64,000 nt of DNA, from assembly GCF_029407905.1 (NCBI RefSeq), contig NC_073642.1, positions 7,812,001-7,876,000 on the forward strand, written 5' to 3'. Shown here one piece after another: positions 58,046 through 64,000 of this stretch (position 1 is its first letter; each line of letters begins with the position of its first letter). The DNA comes from Bubalus kerabau (taxonomy: Eukaryota > Chordata > Mammalia > Artiodactyla > Bovidae). Below the pieces are notes generated by a model. The model saw only the letters and a list, made by a program, of their open reading frames with translations, made no database searches and had not been told where the DNA came from. A program made the position numbers and the translations under genes.

Positions 58046-58815
58046 CAGTTGTCATGTAAGAAGGCAGGCCCCATGCCCCAGGCCTCCACGCTGTAAGGAA
58101 GCCCAGGCCACATAAGGAGGCCACGTGTGTGTATTCCGGTGACGGCCCTGCTGAGGTTCCAGCTGACAGCCAGCATCACCCATCAGACACAGAGAGAAGA
58201 TACCTCCAGATGATTCCAGCCACCAGCTATAGCTTCCCCACCCCTGAATTTACCCACGTTTTTGAGTGTTCCCAGACAAGAAAGACCCCACACATCACGA
58301 AGCAAGTAGACCCTTCATACTTGTAACTACATTCTATCTGAATTCTCAGCTCTCAGAATCTATGTGCATAATAAAATAGCTTTTGTTAGGTCACAGGTTT
58401 CGAGGCTCTATGGAGCAACAGGAAGGGGAACAGCGTGACAGCTAGTGAAGCCACAGCTGGGGCTCCCTGACCTCAGAATGCAGACCTCCCCCAAAAGCAA
58501 GCTCATCAGCCTTGCTGTCTCAGAGGGTGTCTGGGTAGGAGGATTTTTGCTGAGTTTTGTCTCCAACAACACTGGCCCATGTGGGCTAGACATTGGTTGA
58601 CCCATTGAGGACCATCTGGCCTCTGAGGAAGCCAGCTCCTCTCAGCCTTCTTCAAGCTCCAAGAGCAGCCAGGATCCCAAAGGCAGCCATCGTGTCTGGT
58701 CTCTTCAAGGTCTGACCACCTGGAAGAAGATTAGAATGGTAGGCTTTGCTTGACTCTGTGCCAGTGGTCATTTTGCAGATGGGTCTGTAATCAGGAGAAC
58801 TGCTGGGAAGCAGAG
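58046..58815. other. Single-copy sequence
   Basis: No gene or repeat is recognised. Confidence 0.4.
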
Positions 58816-59020
58816 TATAATCTGGGTGTCTGACTGCTTGGGTTTGAATTCTGCCTGTACAGTCTCTAGCTGTATGGTCTGGGTCAGTAATATAACCTCC
58901 CCAAGCCTATTTCTTCATCTGCGAAATGGCACCCACCTTGTAAGGGTTCTCATGAGGCTCGCCCAGGACGTTGCAGGCTTGCCCAGCATGGAGTCAGCTC
59001 ACAGAATACATGTGCTATCC
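58816..59020 (+). mobile_element. MIR SINE
   Basis: It has 'cttgggtttgaattctgcct', 'ctctagctgtatggtctggg', 'catctgcgaaatggcaccc' and 'gggttctcatgaggctcgcc'. Confidence 0.85.
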
Positions 59021-60600
59021 CTGCCATTCATCAACAGCAAGCCTTAGCTCCTAGGGGTTTATCTGCTGTCTCCAGGGCAGACTTGTTTATTTCCTGCGAG
59101 CTTCCCTGCAAAGGAGAGAAGGTAGCTTACAATAACCCCAAGAAGGCTGAGCTCTTTCAAAAGTTAATTTTGAAAAATTAATAAAGATTCCAGACAAACC
59201 TACGGTAGCTTTGTTATTACTGGTGAGCTGTTGCTGCTGTTGTTCTGAATAGCCTTGAAAACGCCTGGCTTTGAAGCTGCAAAGGGTGGCAATTAGCCTC
59301 TCCTGAAAGTCCTCACAGCAGTAAAGCCTTGGCACAGGGCGCAGGGTTTCGCTTCCTTCCCCATTTTGTGGTCACTATGTCTGCCTGCCTCCCTGCTGCA
59401 GCCCAGGCAGGGGCAGTGGAAGGGCCGCGTGGTCTCCTCAGCTCACTGCTGCAGGAAACGCGGCCTGCTGCCGTGATGACTCCCAGAAAAGAAGGCGGAT
59501 GGGCTGACTCAAAGTGAACCATCTCCCCGCACCGCCCCGCACCCTTGCACGCTGTCCCCACACGGCCCCCTCCCTGGAGGGTGAGACTGAATCACGGCTC
59601 AGGGTTCTAGGATGCTCCCAGGCCTCTCTCTCAGCGCTGGCCTGGCCAAGCGCTCCAACTGCAGGGTGCCTGCACGGATCAGAACTAATTCCCCATAAGC
59701 AGCAGCCTGCCCCCTGGCAGCACTCTGTCAGAAACCATCTCTGGGCAAGCAGCTGGCGGGCTGCTCTGCTCCCTCCTGCTCCACGCGGGGCAAGGCTTGT
59801 CCAAATATTTGCCTTGATCCTGCTTTCTGATTCATCATGTGCAAGAACCTCTGTAATTTCATCTACTGCATGACTCAGACCAGGGCTCAGCACAAGTGCG
59901 GAGCACCCGAGGCTGGAGCCGCTCGAAGGCCAGGCCCACAGCCAGCGCCTGCTCCTCCCAGCCAGCCCTGGGGTTCGGGAGCACGGCTGGGCCTCCCTGG
60001 ACTGCCTAGCCCTAGATTAAAATCTCTTTTGTCTGGGATGATTAATAGAGCCACAAACACGCCTCAGTGCAAGGGTGTGAGGTGCACTTTGTACCTTTTC
60101 CAAGTCTTTTTCTTTTAAATGCTAAATCCATTTGCAGCTCATAAATTACGTTGGCTTCAAAATGAAATGTTCCTGATGGCAGCAGGCGCGGTGTGGGTCC
60201 CACTAAAACATTTTCTCTTGTTGGCCCCCCTCCTGCTCTGAGACCCTAGGAGAAATCAGCTCGCCTTCCGGAGGGAGAGGGGAGGCAGCAGAATGACCTA
60301 GATTCCAAATCTGCAGAACAGGTAGAGCCAGCTGTCCCGTCTTCCAAAGGCTGCCCTGCACAGGGTCCCAGGGTTTCAAAGGAGCCAGCAGGATGCACCT
60401 CTCTCCTGTTCCAGCTTGGACCCTCTCCTCTTATGGGTGACAGGGTCATTTTCTCCTTCACCAGGTCTGTCCACAAGCTGGGCTGGCGCGGCCCCTGGGA
60501 CTCCCTGGTAGGGGAAGAGGGGAAGGGTGCAGCTGACAGCAGAGGTGAGGCGTCCCCATGGAGGGAGGTGGCAGCTCAGACACTGTTGTCTCCAGCAGTC
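59021..60600. other. GC-rich single-copy sequence
   Basis: No accepted gene. 59160-59290 and 60005-60080 are AT-richer islands (gttaattttgaaaaattaat; aaaatctcttttgtctggga) inside GC-rich DNA; they are candidates for conserved non-coding sequence only. Overlapping frames of 60-150 codons on both strands look random. Confidence 0.4.
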
Positions 60601-60604
60601 AGGG

Positions 60605-60720
60605 ACAATGGGATTTAAACTTTCTTTCCACCACTTTCTAGCTTTGTGGCTTTGGGCAGGTTACTTGCCCTCTCTGAGCTTCTGTTTCTTCTTCCATTCA
60701 TTTGCTCCATGCTTATTTTC
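60605..60720 (+). mobile_element. MIR fragment
   Basis: It has 'ctagctttgtggctttgggc' and 'aggttacttgccctctctga'. Confidence 0.7.
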
Positions 60721-60778
60721 AAAGCACTCTGTCAGGCCTAGCCCACTCCCTACCACTTACTTTACATTCTGACACTAC

Positions 60779-61137
60779 ACAGTTCAGTTCAGTTCAGTCG
60801 CTCAGTCGTGTCCGACTCTTTGCAACCCCATGAATCGCAGCATGCCAGGCCTCCCTGTCCATCACCATCTCCCGGAGATCACACAAACTCACGTCCATCG
60901 AGTCGGTGATGCCATCCAGCCATCTCATCCTCTGTCGTCCCCTTCTCCTCCTGCCCCCAATCCCTCCCAGCATCAAACTCTTCGCATGAGGTGGCCAATG
61001 TACTGGAGTTTCAGCTTCAGCATCAGTCCTTCCAAAGAACACCCAGGGCTGATCTCTTCTAGAATGGACTGGTTGGATCTCCTTGCAGTCCAAGGGACTC
61101 TCAAGAGTCTTCTCCGACACCACAGTTCAAAAGCAGC
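60779..61137 (-). mobile_element. BovB LINE 3' end, copy I, antisense
   Basis: 359 bp from the (AGTTC)n reversed end into the thumb. It is well conserved: 'cgctcagtcgtgtccgactc' is kept, and 60794-61123 is open for 109 codons on the minus strand, though its upstream part is in a non-native frame. It is a dead-on-arrival truncation. Confidence 0.94.
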
Positions 61138-62648
61138 CTTCTGTATTTGTACCTTGCCAGGCAGAGGGAAACAATAAGCAGAAGATGAGTGAGATGCAGG
61201 TCAGGGAGCTCCTGTGCTCCGCTAGGGGCCTAGTCCAGACGACTGAGGCAGGCAACGGTCAGGAGGGACCCAGAGAGCAGCCATGAATCGGGATCGCGCC
61301 TGCGCCAGGCACAGTGGGAGCTCCGTAAACGTTGCTGCTCTCATTATTACTATTTGACAGCGGGTAGTGATAGGGCAATACACTTGCAGTGAAAACGTTG
61401 AAAAGAGAATGCAGCAAGCTGGGAGGAAGGCAACATCAAAGCCAGGGTGACGCTGGCGCCTGCGATGGGTGAGCGTCATTTCCCGCCACTCCACGCTCCC
61501 TCCATCCCGGCGTCCAAAGCACAGGCAGGCTTCGGTCCACACCGTGCCCCAAAGGTCAGCTGGCTAGAGTTTCACGAGCCGGCATTCCGGGCCTGGGGCC
61601 TGCACAGGCAGCAGTCTGCCCGCAGTTAAGCCTCCAAGTTCCCATCCAGGACCAGCTGCCCGAGCTCCGGCCCATCCCAGTTGGCCTCAAAGGTGCTGAG
61701 GCAGCTGCTGCCAGGCAGGGGTGGGGTGGGCGAGGCAGATGAGAAGCAGGCCCCAGGGCAGCTGTCCTCACCGGCAGACCCGGGGCCACACTAGAGCCGG
61801 GGTGTCCCGGTCGGAGGCACGCCAAGCTCTGCAGAGAGGAGGTGCCCAGTGGGTGCACATACATACACGTGCTTTATCGTACTGACCTGGCTTCAAATGT
61901 TTATTTCATTTAAATTTCCAAGATTCCGGGCAGTTTCTATTGTTGGGCCCCGTTTTATAAGGAAAACGAGACTCAGGGAGGTCCTGGAAGCAGATGGCAG
62001 GACAAAGAAGTTCAGACCCCATGTTCTGTGGGCCCCCGAAACAGGAGGGCCCAGCAGGGGCCCGAGTTCGGTCCCTCTTCCCATCACATCACGCTCCCTG
62101 AGAGACACAAAAGGAAGTTTTTGTGTCTCCCGTTTTTAAGGTTGAAGGAGAGGCGATAGCAGGAGCAGAGTTTAAAGGGGGCCCCTTCTGGCCTCACTGC
62201 CCGCACCGCGAGGCCGGCGCAGAGGCGCTGCCCACGCAGGCTCCAGCAGAAACTCTGCCGGCGGTGGGTGGGCTCTGCCGGAAGCCCACACTCAGCGCTT
62301 TCCACTGCCTCCTTCTTCCCCTTTCACTTCCGGACGCTGGCGGGTCTGCGTCGGCACCCCCCCCCCCCACCCCGAAGGCACAGCCTGTGGCATTCATCTT
62401 GATGTCCTGCGGCACCAGGCACAGTGAACTGCCCAGGCGGGGACCCCTATTCGCTTCTTCACCTGAAACGAGAACGCACTGCAAACCAGGCCAGGGCACA
62501 GACTGAAGGAGCTGTCAGCAGCGTGCAGGCTTGGCTGAGAAACTCAAGCCTCCTGGGCCTTTCGCAGCCAGGCCAAGAGGGCAGAAGCGGTCGGGCAGGA
62601 GAGGGCAGGAGACAGCAGCAGACCCATGTGGCTCCGCAGCGGCAGCCG
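61138..62648. other. GC-rich single-copy sequence with a CpG-rich patch
   Basis: 62165-62380 is the densest CpG stretch in this half (gcaccgcgaggccggcgcag, ggacgctggcgggtctgcgt). A 12-C run lies at 62357-62368. I see no first exon or TATA element to go with it. Confidence 0.4.
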
Positions 62649-62772
62649 GCCACCCTGCAACAGAGCAGTTCCTCCAAGTGGGCCTGGAACACAGCCACAA
62701 AGCGGGGACTGCCACCCTGCAACAGAGCAGTTCCTCCAAATGGGCCTGGAACACAGCCACAAAGCGGGGACT
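62649..62772 (+). repeat. 62-bp tandem duplication
   Basis: 62649-62710 and 62711-62772 begin gccaccctgcaacagagcag and differ by one base (ccaagtggg against ccaaatggg). Confidence 0.95.
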
Positions 62773-64000
62773 GCCCTTCTGGTGGGGCTGGGGGAGTGTG
62801 CAGAAAGAGGTGACAGGAGCCCTTACATCTTGGGGAAGTTTAAAGACAACCCAGAGAATGACATCTTAGATTCTACCTTCCCGAAAGGCTGAGGGCTGGG
62901 CACAATTCCCTGCCTTTGTTCCCCTCTTTTGTCTTGGGCAAATGTTCCTGGCCATACTCATACCTGTGGTTTTATTGTCATCTGCTTTGGAAACAGGCAG
63001 GGTATAAATCCGTCAGCGAAATTTTAAAATGCAGCTCTTTGCTCTAGCGTCAAAATAGACAAAGAAGAAAGAGGCTCTTCATAAACGCCTTTGGAGGCTT
63101 GTGATGTGCGTGGGGCTGCTAATAAAAGGCAAATTCTCTGCTTTGAGGTTACACACACTGAACACAGGGGGGTCCTTGGGCCTCTGGTCACAGCACGAGC
63201 CCTGCTGGTGGGGCTTGATCTGCAACCCTGGTGCTCCCAGCTGCGGGGGGTCATGTGGACCACAGCCATCTCTGGGACCCAGCAGGAAAGGAGGGAGGCT
63301 CCTTGCTGCAGCCAGCAACATATGAGGCCCCTGATCACTCCTCTAGAAAAGAGGGCAGAAGCGGGTGACGCAGAACATCTCTACCCCTTCCCTCGAATTT
63401 CTGCCACCACTGGCTTCCCAGGTCTTCCTTCTTACTTAGCAGAGCTCTGACAGTACTGGGAAGTCACAGCCCTTAGGACCGTCCTGCCCCAGGAAGCCAG
63501 GTTAAGGCTGGTTTGCCTTGCTGGGCACCGGGTGTCATGCTGCTGCAGTGGAGGGCTTGGCAGAGGTGATACCGGGGACCATGGGTTCCCTGAGTCTGAG
63601 GAAAGATCCCAGGAAGGGTTGTGGGAACTGGCCAAAGGTAAAACAGAAGGCTTTGAATATCTGAGTCCAGTTGAGGGAAACAAGTGTGATAACAAGACAG
63701 CCACCGGCCATCCCTGCCCTATTTGGGAGGGCAGCATGAGGAAAAACCTTTATGTGAGGTCGAGGGGAACAGCATCCTGAGTCATTAGTCAGTCGTAGAT
63801 TAGTGGGTTAATACAGAACAGTCTCGGCAGATAAATTACACCCAGAAGCTGTGTGTGAGTCCTTGGAGTTGACATTGAAAGGTTCAGTTATCATAGTGAG
63901 AGTGATGCCTGCTTCATTCTGATAGGGCTCAATTATTGTGATAAATGTCCTTGGAGTTTAACTCTTTTGTTTCACCTAAAGTTGGAATCAGGATCTCAAC
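62773..64000. other. Single-copy sequence to the window end
   Basis: No gene, RNA or named repeat is supported. Frames up to 119 codons (63091-63450, plus) compete with minus-strand frames and are not accepted. Confidence 0.4.

Noticed and set aside
59438..59893. 151-codon minus-strand frame
   Set aside because: A mirror frame of 119 codons is open on the plus strand; GC-rich chance frames.

Overview
The window is nuclear DNA of a pecoran ruminant, most likely cattle or a close relative. This rests on repeat content: BovB (RTE-clade) LINEs, BOV-A2 and Bov-tA SINEs and a bovine-type young L1 are ruminant-specific, and a CHR-2-type SINE is shared with other cetartiodactyls. Mammal-wide fossils (L1M, MLT1, MIR, L2, MER5, MER1) fill the background. 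Family names come from reading the sequence against known consensus text, not from a search. I see no intact host gene, tRNA gene, CRISPR array or bacterial feature; every recognisable protein fragment is dead retrotransposon coding sequence.

Layout. 1-22.1 kb is AT-rich and almost entirely nested transposons. A BovB (681-3466) sits inside an old L1 3' end, and a chain of SINE and BovB fragments follows to 15 kb. At 17.65-22.1 kb one antisense L1 ORF1/5'UTR has been split twice by BovB. 22.1-40.9 kb is mostly single-copy sequence of rising GC content with scattered SINEs; it holds one unexplained ~100 bp inverted-repeat pair at 35.3-36.0 kb. 40.9-47.8 kb is a second nest: an old L1 ORF1 piece, an MLT1 LTR split by a BOV-A2 and a BovB, a near full-length antisense BovB (43168-46508) and a young L1 with a perfect 13-bp target duplication. 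47.8-50.7 kb is single-copy. 50757-53820 is a BovB with an inverted 5' half, plus two further strand-switched blocks. 53.9-64 kb is single-copy, GC-rich to the right, with old MER1, MLT1 and MIR copies and two CpG-richer patches.

The elements can be ordered in time by nesting: L1M, L2, MIR and MLT1 first, then BovB and Bov-tA, then BOV-A2 dimers and the young L1. Many insertions keep target-site duplications (TSDs), so their borders are exact. All BovB reverse-transcriptase copies are broken, but in different ways: the YADD catalytic box is deleted in one copy, YAGD in another, YEDD in another, stop-ADD in another, and intact in two that are truncated or frameshifted. The most interesting structures are the twin-priming-like BovB at 50.8-53.8 kb and the inverted pair at 35.3-36.0 kb. 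I found no convincing new functional system.
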